From positions 1-34,025 of the forward strand of contig JANQQT010000295.1 in the NCBI GenBank assembly GCA_028284925.1: a stretch of 34,025 nt of DNA, written 5' to 3'. Below the pieces are notes generated by a model, which did no database searches, had not been told where the DNA came from, and worked only from the letters and a program-made list of their open reading frames with translations. Both the position numbers and the translations under genes were made by a program. Every line of letters starts with the position of its first letter. The first letter of the stretch is position 1. Shown here piece by piece: positions 1 to 7,171 of this stretch. The stretch is from Phycisphaeraceae bacterium. GTDB lineage: Bacteria > Planctomycetota > Phycisphaerae > Phycisphaerales > Zrk34.

Positions 1-285
1 GTTGGGTGGGAGGCGGCGTATTGGGGCGCGTTGGGGGTGGGGTGGGGTTGCGCGAAATTGAAGGTGGGTTGAGATATTTTGCGTGTTTTTAGGGGTCGAA
101 ACGGGGTGAAATGGGAAAAATGGGGGTGGTTTTGGCGTGGAAATGGGGCGAAAGTGTGTTTTTTGGGGTGTTTTTGTGTGGAATAGCGACTGGTTTATGC
201 GCGCCTTCGGAATTTTGAGGGACATTTAAGTGGAGTGAGGTTAGGGGCGTAAGGTATTGAAATTTAAGGATTTAGGGGGATTGTT
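1..285. other. G-rich non-coding stretch left of the mobile element
   Basis: No convincing gene is seen here. The plus strand is strikingly rich in G and T and poor in C. Positions 23-47 hold four G-runs of at least four G separated by loops of 6, 1 and 1 bases, which fits a canonical G-quadruplex pattern. The last eight bases (278-285) are the left copy of the target-site duplication of the adjacent transposon. The stretch may be the 3' flank of a gene outside the window, but nothing shows that. Confidence 0.5.
278..285. repeat. Target-site duplication, left copy
   Basis: GGATTGTT lies directly outside the left terminal inverted repeat. The identical octamer in the same orientation lies directly outside the right one (2787-2794). 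Eight-base duplications are the known target-site length for IS1595-family elements, so the copy supports a genuine insertion event. Confidence 0.92.
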
Positions 286-314
286 GGTAATTATATACTA
301 CGCTCATCAAGCCC
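286..314 (+). repeat. Terminal inverted repeat, left end
   Basis: It begins GGTAATTATATACT and contains CTCATCAA at 303-310. Against the reverse complement of 2758-2786 it matches at 24 of 29 positions; the mismatches are at repeat positions 6, 15-17 and 26. Unlike the right end it lacks the TTGACT box, so it does not provide the same outward-in promoter. Confidence 0.9.
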
Positions 315-330
315 CCGGTACACCCTAAAC

Positions 331-507
331 TCACTTATCCCCGTCCCCCTTCTCCTCCTCTTCCGCCCGATCCTTCTCCCGCTCTTGTTCGTACTTACGT
401 TGTTGGGCCTCCAGTTCGGGCTTGGGAACGCCGAAGAGACCCTTCATGGCAGTATCAAAGGCCGATAACGGCGCAGGCTCAGAAATGTTTTTTGGATCAT
501 TGCTCAT
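331..507 (-). CDS. 58-residue charged small protein, passenger gene 1
   Basis: The reading frame starts at ATG 507 and ends with TGA at 333-331. The product begins MSNDPKNISEPAPLSAFD, has a central AMKGLFGVPKPELE segment, and ends in a highly charged K/E/R/D tail (about residues 37-58) that is probably helical. The pattern of a short hydrophobic stretch, then VPKxEL, then a charged helix resembles small hypothetical proteins I associate with many bacterial genomes, but I cannot name a family. A TATACT -10 box lies at 520-515, seven bases before the ATG, so the message may be leaderless. The gene points away from the coupled pair at 543-1798. Function unknown; an antitoxin or accessory role would be speculation. 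Confidence 0.6.
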   Translation of the reverse strand: MSNDPKNISEPAPLSAFDTAMKGLFGVPKPELEAQQRKYEQEREKDRAEEEEKGDGDK

Positions 508-542
508 GGAATACAGTATATCCGATAGAATCTGTACTCTCT

Positions 543-1004
543 ATGGGATTGTCCTTTACAGAATTCGAGTCGTGGCTTTACGACAATACGAAAACGATAG
601 AGGAGGATATATTCTGGACTCCCATATCCAATGATAACCATGAATCTGGATTTGGTTTTCGTGTATCCATCAAAAGTGCAATTGAATTGCCCGTGGAGCT
701 TTCAGGGTACTTCAATCTGAAATCTAGAAAACTATCATTCAGCGTTATTCATAAAACAGAGGGCCGAATCTATGGTCTGTGTACTGGCGATGCGAAGCAT
801 AGGGAAGGGACAAAATGGATTTTCGGAAAGCACAAGCACCGTTGGGACGAGAGCGAGAAGCTAGGACATGTGTACGAGCCGAACGACATAACAGCGAAAT
901 GGGATCAAATTGAGGATGTTTTGAGACAGTTCGGCGCGGAAGCGAACATTACGCTAGAATGCGATATTGATGATCCGCCGTCACACCAAGAAAGGCTTTT
1001 CTGA
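543..1004 (+). CDS. Uncharacterised protein, passenger gene 2, coupled to the DUF1828 gene
   Basis: This soluble protein of 153 residues has no signal peptide or membrane segment. I chose ATG 543 (MGLSFTEFESWLYD) because it leaves room for the divergent small gene and its -10 box. An in-frame TTG at 492 would add 17 residues but would overlap that gene. A weak -10 (TAGAAT, 526-531) precedes ATG 543. A conserved-looking core, KHKHRWDE (about residues 95-102) followed by EPNDITAKWD and an FGAEANI stretch, recalls the DUF6978-like proteins found next to DUF1828 genes. I hold that family link loosely. Its TGA overlaps the ATG of the next gene (TGATG at 1002-1006), so the two are probably translated together and act together. 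Function unknown. Confidence 0.75.
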   Translation: MGLSFTEFESWLYDNTKTIEEDIFWTPISNDNHESGFGFRVSIKSAIELPVELSGYFNLKSRKLSFSVIHKTEGRIYGLCTGDAKHREGTKWIFGKHKHRWDESEKLGHVYEPNDITAKWDQIEDVLRQFGAEANITLECDIDDPPSHQERLF

Positions 1005-1798
1005 TGGTTTACCCATGCGAATTATTGGAAAAAAATCTTGGTTCTCTTTACGAGTGCGCCAGTTTGGGAGACTACTACCGAATCTTCACACCCCTCTTGT
1101 ATCCAGATGGTGATTGCATTGGCGTATATTGTAAGCGAACGCCAACTGGCCAAAGCACAGCTATTACCGATCTTGGGAATACCCTTGCTTGGTTGCTTTC
1201 CAACTACACATCAAAGCGAATAAGCGGAAAACACAAGCAGATGATGTCGGAAATCGCATCACTTCATGGTGTTCAATTCGTCGATGGAGAATTGCTTGCG
1301 TGGTGTCAAGATGATAGCGATTTGCCTGATACGGTCATGCGTGTCGCTCAAGCTGCTATGAGAGCATCTGATATTCGATACCTTTTTCGATTCAGCGAAA
1401 AGCATGATTCAGTCAAAGATGTTGCAGCTTTCTTGAAGTCAAAAGAGGATATTGTTACAACGCCTCACTATTCGATTACAGGGGATAGCAGTAAACAGCG
1501 TGATTTTCATTTTCATACACGTGCAGATAAAGTTCAGTCCCTTGTGTTGTTTATCGAAACCAGCGAGTCAACTGAGCGATATAAAGCAGACCAGGCATTT
1601 GTGGCGTGGGATGACACGTTGAGTACGATCAAAGAGTTGGGGATTGATAGGCGGATTTCGCTAATTGATGACAGCCGCCGACCCGTTAGCGAATGGGAGC
1701 CAAAGTTACTTGGTCGAGTTTCCGATGTGCTGTTTTGGAAAAAAGATCACAACCATAATGACCTTCTGAAACTTATCCGCACTCGCCCTGCCGCATAG
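1004..1798 (+). CDS. DUF1828 domain protein (probably with DUF1829-like C-terminus), passenger gene 3
   Basis: The protein has 264 residues and is soluble. Residues about 20-125 show the DUF1828 pattern: YRIFTPLLYPDGDCIGVY, then AITDLGNTLAWL, then GVQFVDGELLAW. The C-terminal half (about 135-255, including VLFIETSESTERYKADQAFVAWDD) fits the position and character of DUF1829, usually fused to DUF1828. Both families are uncharacterised, and they recur in accessory DNA. Translation is coupled to the upstream gene through a TGATG overlap. The 3' end runs 26 bases into the 3' end of the oppositely oriented transposase gene (1773-1798), so cargo and transposase transcripts are complementary there. 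A two-component defence or toxin-antitoxin role is an inference from context only. Confidence 0.85.
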   Translation: MVYPCELLEKNLGSLYECASLGDYYRIFTPLLYPDGDCIGVYCKRTPTGQSTAITDLGNTLAWLLSNYTSKRISGKHKQMMSEIASLHGVQFVDGELLAWCQDDSDLPDTVMRVAQAAMRASDIRYLFRFSEKHDSVKDVAAFLKSKEDIVTTPHYSITGDSSKQRDFHFHTRADKVQSLVLFIETSESTERYKADQAFVAWDDTLSTIKELGIDRRISLIDDSRRPVSEWEPKLLGRVSDVLFWKKDHNHNDLLKLIRTRPAA

Positions 1799-2735
1799 TC
1801 CTTCCCTTCAACGCCTCATACGTCAATCTCCTACCCTGAACCATTCGCATCACCTTCGCAAACCGATCCCCATCCGTCATTTTCCGATCGTTGAATCGTC
1901 TGCACTGCTCATCGAGATAGGCGTTTAGGTGTTCAGGCGCAACCGCCACATACGTACCACTCAACGCACGTTTCAGCAACGCCCAAAAGTTTTCCAGACC
2001 GTTCGTATGCACACGGCCCCTCACGTAAGCGACAGAGTGGTCAATCATCTTGTGGATGTATTCGTCTCGAAGCGTGCGATATGACCGGAGGTAATCCGTG
2101 TAGATCGATGCGCCCTTCTCGACGTTCTCGTCAATTATGCGGCGTAGCGTTTTGGCGCGGTTGTTTTTGATGACCCGAGCGCGAACGTCACCGCCTCGCT
2201 CAAGCAATCCCTGAACAATCGCCTTGTTTACAACGCCCTTCCCGTTCCACTTTCGACGGGCCTTCTTGCGCTTCTCGCGGTGCATGTTGTGGAGTCGGCC
2301 ACCGACGTAGCTCTCGTCGCTTTCAATCTCACCCTTTATTTTCTTGAACGATTTGGTTTTCATCGCCAGCCGGATTCGGTGCAGCATAAACCACGCGCTT
2401 TTCTGCGTTACACCCAAAGCGCGGGCAAGCTCGCATGAGCTTATACCGTTCTTGGCGTTGACGATGCACCATACGGCCACGAACCACTTATCGAAGCCCA
2501 AAGGCGAGTCCTCGAAGATCGTCCCCACCTTGCACGAAAACTGCTTGCGGCAGTCTTTGGATTTGCACTGGAACATCCGACGCGTCTTAATCTCGCCGAC
2601 GTGATCGCTTCCACACTTGGGGCAGGTGACGACGCCATCGGGCCAGAGAATACCCTTTATATACTCATGGCAAACGTCCAAATCAGAGAAGTATCGGACG
2701 GCTTCGAGTAACGATTTGGGGTGGTTTTTATCCAT
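1773..2735 (-). CDS. IS1595-family transposase
   Basis: This intact 320-residue transposase moves the surrounding element. An N-terminal zinc ribbon has Cys38-x2-Cys41 and Cys57/Cys62. A helix-turn-helix-like stretch follows (about 95-125, ISSCELARALGVTQKSAWFML). The catalytic core shows D140 (ESDESYVGG), D214 (YTDYLRSY) and N245/E248 with K255 (HTNGLENFWALLKR), the acidic-triad layout typical of IS1595. I start at ATG 2735. The in-frame GTG at 2744 sits immediately after the -10 box of a near-consensus promoter and would not be transcribed. The stop overlaps the DUF1828 gene by 26 bases. The family assignment is firm; activity is inferred from the intact frame and the perfect target duplication. 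Confidence 0.93.
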   Translation of the reverse strand: MDKNHPKSLLEAVRYFSDLDVCHEYIKGILWPDGVVTCPKCGSDHVGEIKTRRMFQCKSKDCRKQFSCKVGTIFEDSPLGFDKWFVAVWCIVNAKNGISSCELARALGVTQKSAWFMLHRIRLAMKTKSFKKIKGEIESDESYVGGRLHNMHREKRKKARRKWNGKGVVNKAIVQGLLERGGDVRARVIKNNRAKTLRRIIDENVEKGASIYTDYLRSYRTLRDEYIHKMIDHSVAYVRGRVHTNGLENFWALLKRALSGTYVAVAPEHLNAYLDEQCRRFNDRKMTDGDRFAKVMRMVQGRRLTYEALKGRTMRQGECG

Positions 2736-2744
2736 AACGCCCAC

Positions 2745-2773
2745 AGTATAGGGCTATGGGTTTGATGAGTCAA
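2745..2773 (-). promoter_or_regulatory. Transposase promoter embedded in the right terminal repeat
   Basis: On the minus strand TTGACT (2773-2768) and TATACT (2750-2745) are separated by exactly 17 bases, a near-perfect sigma70-type promoter. The -35 box lies inside the inverted repeat, so transposase binding at the end could shut off its own gene. The predicted transcript start falls within about two bases of ATG 2735, which suggests a leaderless or nearly leaderless message. Confidence 0.8.
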
Positions 2774-2786
2774 GTATATAGTTACC
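2758..2786 (-). repeat. Terminal inverted repeat, right end
   Basis: Read inward on the minus strand it begins GGTAACTATATACTTGACTC. It matches the left end at 24 of 29 positions. It contains the -35 box of the transposase promoter, which the left end lacks because three bases differ there. Confidence 0.9.
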
Positions 2787-2794
2787 GGATTGTT
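2787..2794. repeat. Target-site duplication, right copy
   Basis: GGATTGTT, identical to 278-285 and in the same orientation, lies directly outside the right inverted repeat. Confidence 0.92.
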
Positions 2795-3458
2795 GGGATT
2801 TGGCGAAGGCGCTGTGCGCATGAGGACTGCGCTTTTACAATATGTAAGATCGTCCATGAAAAATTGGAGTGAATGAGGTTGGGTCGCACCTTGATCTGAG
2901 CGTCTGGATTCCGCGTTGTGCGTAACGGTTGCCGAGTCGATCGGATTTCTATACGACGAATAATCTCGGCGCGTGGTTCGACTGTGAGGTTGGATAGAGA
3001 AGTTGGTGGGGGGGCGTGAAGTGGTGGCGTTGGCTGGCGTGTCAAGGTAATTGTTGATGTGCCCGTTGGTCTGCCGTGAGGGTGGGTGCGAATTGGACAG
3101 GTTGGGACTGATGCGATTAGCAGGTTATGTTTCAAGCTAATGTATTCGAGAGAGTTTTTTGTGTATTCCGGAGAAGGCATCCGTTGTGTTTTATCCCAGA
3201 CGTTAATTGGAAAGACGAAGTTCATGACCGATGACCGAGGAAGAGGGATCCGTGCCTCGCGGGCACCGGTAGTGGTCTCGATATGCGGCAAGACCAAATT
3301 CCAGAAGATTCGTGGCTCGTGGTGGATGCAGAATGGGCTCCACGTATCCACGTCAGCCAAGGGGCTGGAGATCTTTGTGAATGGAGGTGATCTGATAAGA
3401 ATTGAGGAATTTGACCGTTCCCTGAATCCAAAGCGCTGTCAGAAACGAACAGGTTGGC
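2795..3458. other. Intergenic region without a recognisable gene
   Basis: Reading frames are present on both strands (for example minus 2782-3360 and plus 3086-3556). They show no domain or compositional sign of a protein, and the plus one runs into the next real gene in another frame. A TTGACC at 3411-3416 could be a -35 box for the following gene, but I see no matching -10. Confidence 0.5.
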
Positions 3459-5207
3459 ATGATGAGCAGAAACCTACCCCTCTATCGTGCCCTGATGTTG
3501 GCGGCGACCATTCTTTTGGTCGGCGCCAGCGCTTCGGCAGAATCCAATCATGGTGAACGGCCTCTCGTGCTCACCGAGTTTGACGAGAAGAACCTTTCGG
3601 CGGCCTGGAAGACTGTCAATGACAACGTCATGGGTGGTCGATCGAAGGGAGGGCCCAAGTTTGGCCAAGGCAAGCTGGCGTTTACCGGCGCGACGAATAC
3701 GAATGGTGGGGGATTCTCATCGATACGGACGAAACCCGGAAAGTATGATCTCTCCGGAAAGGCGGGCCTTCTGATCCGTGCCAAGGGTGATGGTCGAACC
3801 TATAAGGCTGAACTGCGAACCGATGTGACCCGGGGGCGGTGGAGCATTCCTTTTCGCGCGGATTTCAAGACCTTTAAAGGTGAGTGGCGGGAAGTATTTA
3901 TACCCTTCGAGTCCTTTACTCCTTCGTTTCATGGTCGTCGGCTGAGCAATCCCCCCGCTCTTGATGTGGCCAAGGTGAGTTCGTTTGGATTTATGATCTA
4001 CGACAAGAAGGACGGGGCATTTAATCTGGAGGTTGACTGGGTGAAGGCGGTAAGCGGTAAGTCTGTGTCGAAGAATAAGGGAGAGTCCGGTTCCATCGTC
4101 GATCAGGTGCTGAAAGACGGAAGGTTTAATACACTTGCGACCGCCTTGACCAAGGCTGAACTTGTCAAAGTACTGCAGGGAAAGGGGCCGTTCACGGTAT
4201 TCGCGCCTACGGACAAAGCGTTTACCAAATTGCCGAAGGGCACGGTGGCGGAACTCCTGAAGCCAGAGAATCGGAAGAAGTTGCAGGCTGTGCTAAGGTA
4301 CCATGTCAGTGTCGGTAAGACAGGTTTAGCGGCCGCGTTGGGCGCGGGAAAGGCGAAGACCGTTCAGGGCCAGTCGTTGACGGTCGTTTTTTCCAAGGGT
4401 CGTGTCAGGGTCAATGATGCATCGATTCTTGATGCGGATATCCAATGTTCCAATGGCGTGGTTCACGTGATCGACACGGTTCTCTTACCGCCGAAACCCA
4501 AGAATGACATTCTGAGCGTTGCCAAGCGTGCCGGATCATTCACTACGCTACTCGCAGCCGTGAAGGCGGCGGGGCTGGAAGAAGGGCTCTCGGGCCAAGG
4601 ACCGTACACGATTTTCGCGCCAACCGATGAGGCATTCAAGGCGCTTCCCAAAGGTACGGTTGAAGAGCTGCTGAAGCCAAAGAACCGAACGCGCCTAAAG
4701 ACAATCCTTGCCTATCACGCCATTGCCGGGCAGGTTTCGGCGGGTGACGCTTTGAACGCGAAAAAGGCTGAAACATTGAGTGGCATGTCGGTTAAATTCG
4801 GTATTGCCAACGGTGTTCTGCAGGTCAACGGGGCAACGATTCGAAAGACCGACATTAAGTGTGATAACGGTGTGATCCACGTCATTGATGCCGTGCTCCT
4901 GCCCCCGGCGCGTAAGAAACCAGGCCGTGCCGTGACAGCCACAGCCCACGCCTCTCCGACTGAACTCATCGAGACGGCGATCAAGCGCGGCGTCCCGATA
5001 TTCAATGCCGGGAACTCCGAAAAGTGCGCCGCTATCTACAAGGATTGCCTTGTGGCACTTTTGAAGAGTGAATCGTTGGATGCGAAGATGCGAATGATGC
5101 TGAAGAAGCTTTTGGATCGTGCGGAACAAACTCACAGTTCCTACCTTCGCGCGTGGCAGTATCGAAGCGGACTGGATTATGTTTATGCGGCACTTTCTCG
5201 ATCCTGA
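3459..5207 (+). CDS. Exported CIA30 domain plus two fasciclin (FAS1) domains
   Basis: The 582-residue product begins with a signal peptide (hydrophobic about 11-23, likely cleaved after ASA). Residues about 35-198 match the CIA30/NADH:ubiquinone oxidoreductase intermediate-associated fold (NDNVMGGRSKGG, then a FGFMIYDKKDGAFNLEVDWV ending). Two FAS1 domains follow (about 212-345 and 349-483), each with the typical GPFTVFAPTDKAF / GPYTIFAPTDEAF and NGVVHVIDTVLLP signatures. The last ~80 residues are helical and charged and were not recognised. FAS1 domains generally mediate adhesion; CIA30 domains probably bind carbohydrate or protein. A cell-surface or periplasmic role is likely. The start is ATG 3459 with AGG upstream; a second ATG directly follows. 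The gene stands alone with its own terminator. Confidence 0.9.
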   Translation: MMSRNLPLYRALMLAATILLVGASASAESNHGERPLVLTEFDEKNLSAAWKTVNDNVMGGRSKGGPKFGQGKLAFTGATNTNGGGFSSIRTKPGKYDLSGKAGLLIRAKGDGRTYKAELRTDVTRGRWSIPFRADFKTFKGEWREVFIPFESFTPSFHGRRLSNPPALDVAKVSSFGFMIYDKKDGAFNLEVDWVKAVSGKSVSKNKGESGSIVDQVLKDGRFNTLATALTKAELVKVLQGKGPFTVFAPTDKAFTKLPKGTVAELLKPENRKKLQAVLRYHVSVGKTGLAAALGAGKAKTVQGQSLTVVFSKGRVRVNDASILDADIQCSNGVVHVIDTVLLPPKPKNDILSVAKRAGSFTTLLAAVKAAGLEEGLSGQGPYTIFAPTDEAFKALPKGTVEELLKPKNRTRLKTILAYHAIAGQVSAGDALNAKKAETLSGMSVKFGIANGVLQVNGATIRKTDIKCDNGVIHVIDAVLLPPARKKPGRAVTATAHASPTELIETAIKRGVPIFNAGNSEKCAAIYKDCLVALLKSESLDAKMRMMLKKLLDRAEQTHSSYLRAWQYRSGLDYVYAALSRS

Positions 5208-5286
5208 TGAACGTTATAAAGTGAACCAAGTAAGTAATTGGATGGAGCAGGTTTTCAAATCAAAAACAATTTGGAGATGGAAATAC

Positions 5287-5323
5287 AGAGTGCCGCAGAC
5301 GTTGGTATGCGGCACTCTTTCAA
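5287..5323 (+). terminator. Intrinsic terminator of the CIA30-FAS1 gene
   Basis: A perfect 11-bp stem (AGAGTGCCGCA at 5287-5297 with TGCGGCACTCT at 5308-5318) closes a 10-base loop and runs into a T-rich tail. It lies 79 bases after the stop codon. The convergent aldolase gene ends at 5354, so the stem may also help to insulate the two. Confidence 0.85.
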
Positions 5324-5353
5324 TTTAATTTGATTACGTAAGACGTGTGTTTC

Positions 5354-6295
5354 TCAATACTCTCGGCCGGGCCAATTGCTCCACCACGTTTGAAACTGTT
5401 TCAGTTGTGTTTCAGCATAGATGCGCTGACTGGTGGTCAACGTATCCGTCGGGTTTATCTGCAACTTGTATTCATTGGCGCCCAGGCATACGAGCAGGTG
5501 CTTGTAATAAAGCACCAGATCCGGCCCTTCATCAAAACGAGACAGCACGGCCAACGCATCATCCAACTCGGCCGCGAATCGACGGGCCTTCTCGTCTCCC
5601 GCTGCCGCCGCATTGCAGAGCGCTACCAGTTTCAGGACTTCCTCCGGAAGACAATTCCCTATCCCGGTGATCGCTCCGGATGCACCACAGCGAACAATGC
5701 CGTGAAAAACCTGGGTATCGACACCGGCCAATAAGAGGATATCTTCATCGGCGTGTGTGATGTGTTCCGCGGCGTAACTCAGGGAATCCCTGCCGCCAAA
5801 TTCCTTGAATCCGACCAGGTTTTTGAATTCTGCGTGCAGGTCAAAGAACAGATCAGCCCGCGTCTCAAATCCGTAGTATGGGCTGTTGTAAATGACTGCG
5901 GGAATCTCCGGAGCGGCGGCAAGCACGCCCGCAAAATGGGCGCGCTGGGCGGTCGATGATGTGCCGCGCGACAAGACACGCGGTATGACCATCAGGCCCG
6001 CAGCGCCTACCTGCTGTGCATGCTTCGCGTGTGCGATTGCCTGACCGGGATTCTGTGCCCCTGTGCCCACAATCACCGGAACGCCCGCCTCCGTCAATAT
6101 TCGCACGCCTTCCATACGCTGCTCGTCAGACAACAGTGGCCAGTCTCCCATAGAACCACAATAGACCACTCCACTCATACCAACTTTCATGAGGCGCTGC
6201 GCGGACTTCAACAACGTCGCAAAATCCGGCGTCCTGTCGTCGTGGCAAGGCGTCATTAACGCTGGAACCGTTCCTCGAAATACCTTCGTATCCAT
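5354..6295 (-). CDS. DapA/NanA-family class I aldolase (lyase or synthase)
   Basis: This 313-residue TIM-barrel enzyme belongs to the dihydrodipicolinate synthase/N-acetylneuraminate lyase superfamily. It would join or split pyruvate-type keto acids through a Schiff base. Visible landmarks are the N-terminal GTVPALMTP, the catalytic tyrosine region YNSPYYG (Tyr136) and the Schiff-base lysine in VGFKEFGG (Lys164). The usual GTTGE-like loop reads CGSMGDWP instead, so this is probably not the biosynthetic DapA. The substrate could be a sugar acid or hydroxyproline derivative and cannot be told from sequence. I chose ATG 6295 because GGAAGAG lies just upstream; a longer frame from 6361 adds an unlikely 22-residue leader. 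It stands alone, with a tRNA gene upstream on the same strand. Confidence 0.9.
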   Translation of the reverse strand: MDTKVFRGTVPALMTPCHDDRTPDFATLLKSAQRLMKVGMSGVVYCGSMGDWPLLSDEQRMEGVRILTEAGVPVIVGTGAQNPGQAIAHAKHAQQVGAAGLMVIPRVLSRGTSSTAQRAHFAGVLAAAPEIPAVIYNSPYYGFETRADLFFDLHAEFKNLVGFKEFGGRDSLSYAAEHITHADEDILLLAGVDTQVFHGIVRCGASGAITGIGNCLPEEVLKLVALCNAAAAGDEKARRFAAELDDALAVLSRFDEGPDLVLYYKHLLVCLGANEYKLQINPTDTLTTSQRIYAETQLKQFQTWWSNWPGREY

Positions 6296-6464
6296 AATCG
6301 TCTCTTCCGTATGTAAACAAGCAGGCGCAAAGATTACAGCGATTCTCTTCCATTGGCCCATATATGGCGATTGTTAAGCGCGATGTTGTGTAAGTTCCGG
6401 ATCAGACCCATTCAACGACCAGACAAAGAACGGCAGGGCGATACCATGTCGATCGTTGCATCAA

Positions 6465-6538
<74 letters not shown>

Positions 6539-6567
6539 GGGTGGTTATCCTATCCCCGGTTTGCGGC

Positions 6568-6849
6568 TTAGTCCGTGCGGGAAAGAATCTCAAGCAGGTG
6601 GAACCCAAACTGCGTCTGTACCGGTCCGTGAACCTCACCGACCGCATCATTGAAACAAACGGTATCAAATTCCTTTACCATCTGACCCGGTCCAAATGTT
6701 CCCAGGTCACCGCCTTGTTGTCCCGATGGGCAAAGCGAATGCTCTTTGGCCATATCACCAAAATCGGCCCCACCTTCAATCTGCCCCTTCAGATCGTTGC
6801 ATTCCTCCTCCGTCTTTACCAGAATATGTCGAGCATTACATGTTGCCAT
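6568..6849 (-). CDS. Stand-alone parvulin-type peptidyl-prolyl isomerase (PpiC/Pin4 type)
   Basis: The 93-residue product is a single rotamase domain: ARHILVKTEEE at the N-terminus, FGDMAKEHSLCPSG, GGDLGTFGPGQMVKEFD and a closing GPVQTQFGFHLLEI. These are the parvulin signatures, and the length equals one domain, as in E. coli PpiC. No signal peptide or membrane anchor is seen, so it is probably cytoplasmic and helps cis-trans proline isomerisation during folding. The start ATG 6849 has only a weak ribosome site (AAGGC). The gene is followed 29 bases later by the tRNA-Val gene on the same strand and may share its transcript. Confidence 0.93.
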   Translation of the reverse strand: MATCNARHILVKTEEECNDLKGQIEGGADFGDMAKEHSLCPSGQQGGDLGTFGPGQMVKEFDTVCFNDAVGEVHGPVQTQFGFHLLEILSRTD

Positions 6850-7171
6850 GATTCAAGCCTTTCGTGTGTAGGGACTTCGATGCCATGTCGACCAACCGTG
6901 TGACCGACCCGGACGGTGCCATAGCTTAGCGAGTCCATACACAACATCCACTGACTGAATTGTTGGCATGAATTTAGCCGACTGCGTTTCACATTCATGT
7001 CTATGGCGGCGTAGCGACGGCCTGCAAACGGTATTGATCTTATCCCGAGTCGCGCATGTTCGTGATGTGGAAGGCGTGGATGGCGACTGTCGGAATCCCT
7101 TGACCATCTTACGAAAATAACTTAGGATATTAAATACGCTTACGTATTAAATTAATCGGAGGAGTCCCCCC
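6850..7171. other. Divergent intergenic region between the parvulin and the coiled-coil gene
   Basis: These 322 bases contain no supported gene. The right part holds the promoter and ribosome site of the coiled-coil gene. The left part presumably holds the parvulin promoter, but I cannot point to one. Confidence 0.5.
7100..7164 (+). promoter_or_regulatory. Promoter, small palindrome and ribosome site of the coiled-coil gene
   Basis: TTGACC (7100-7105) and TAGGAT (7123-7128) are 17 bases apart. Immediately downstream AATACG (7133-7138) and CGTATT (7143-7148) form a perfect inverted repeat around CTTA, at the expected transcript start, where a repressor could bind. The strong Shine-Dalgarno GGAGGAG sits at 7158-7164, seven bases before the ATG. 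Confidence 0.6.

Larger units (their letters stand above)
286..2786. mobile_element. IS1595-family transposon with three passenger genes (2501 bp)
   Basis: The element is bounded by imperfect inverted repeats (286-314 and 2758-2786, 24 of 29 positions matching) and flanked by an exact 8-bp duplication GGATTGTT. It encodes an intact IS1595-type transposase reading leftward from the right end. It also carries three cargo genes: a 58-residue protein (331-507, minus) and a coupled pair on the plus strand (543-1004 and 1004-1798). IS1595 is known to include members with passenger genes, so the architecture is plausible. Intact ends, intact transposase and perfect duplications suggest a recent insertion that may still be mobile. 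It landed in non-coding sequence, as neither flank shows an interrupted gene. Confidence 0.9.

Noticed and set aside
2782..3360. A 192-residue minus-strand reading frame to the right of the transposon
   Set aside because: It crosses the target duplication into the transposon end, shows no domain and has an ordinary non-coding composition.
3086..3556. A 156-residue plus-strand frame before the CIA30-FAS1 gene
   Set aside because: It overlaps the real gene's signal peptide in another frame and has no recognisable motif.
5354..6295. The aldolase as biosynthetic DapA
   Set aside because: The usual GTTGE-type loop reads CGSMGDWP and no lysine-pathway gene is nearby, so only the superfamily is called.
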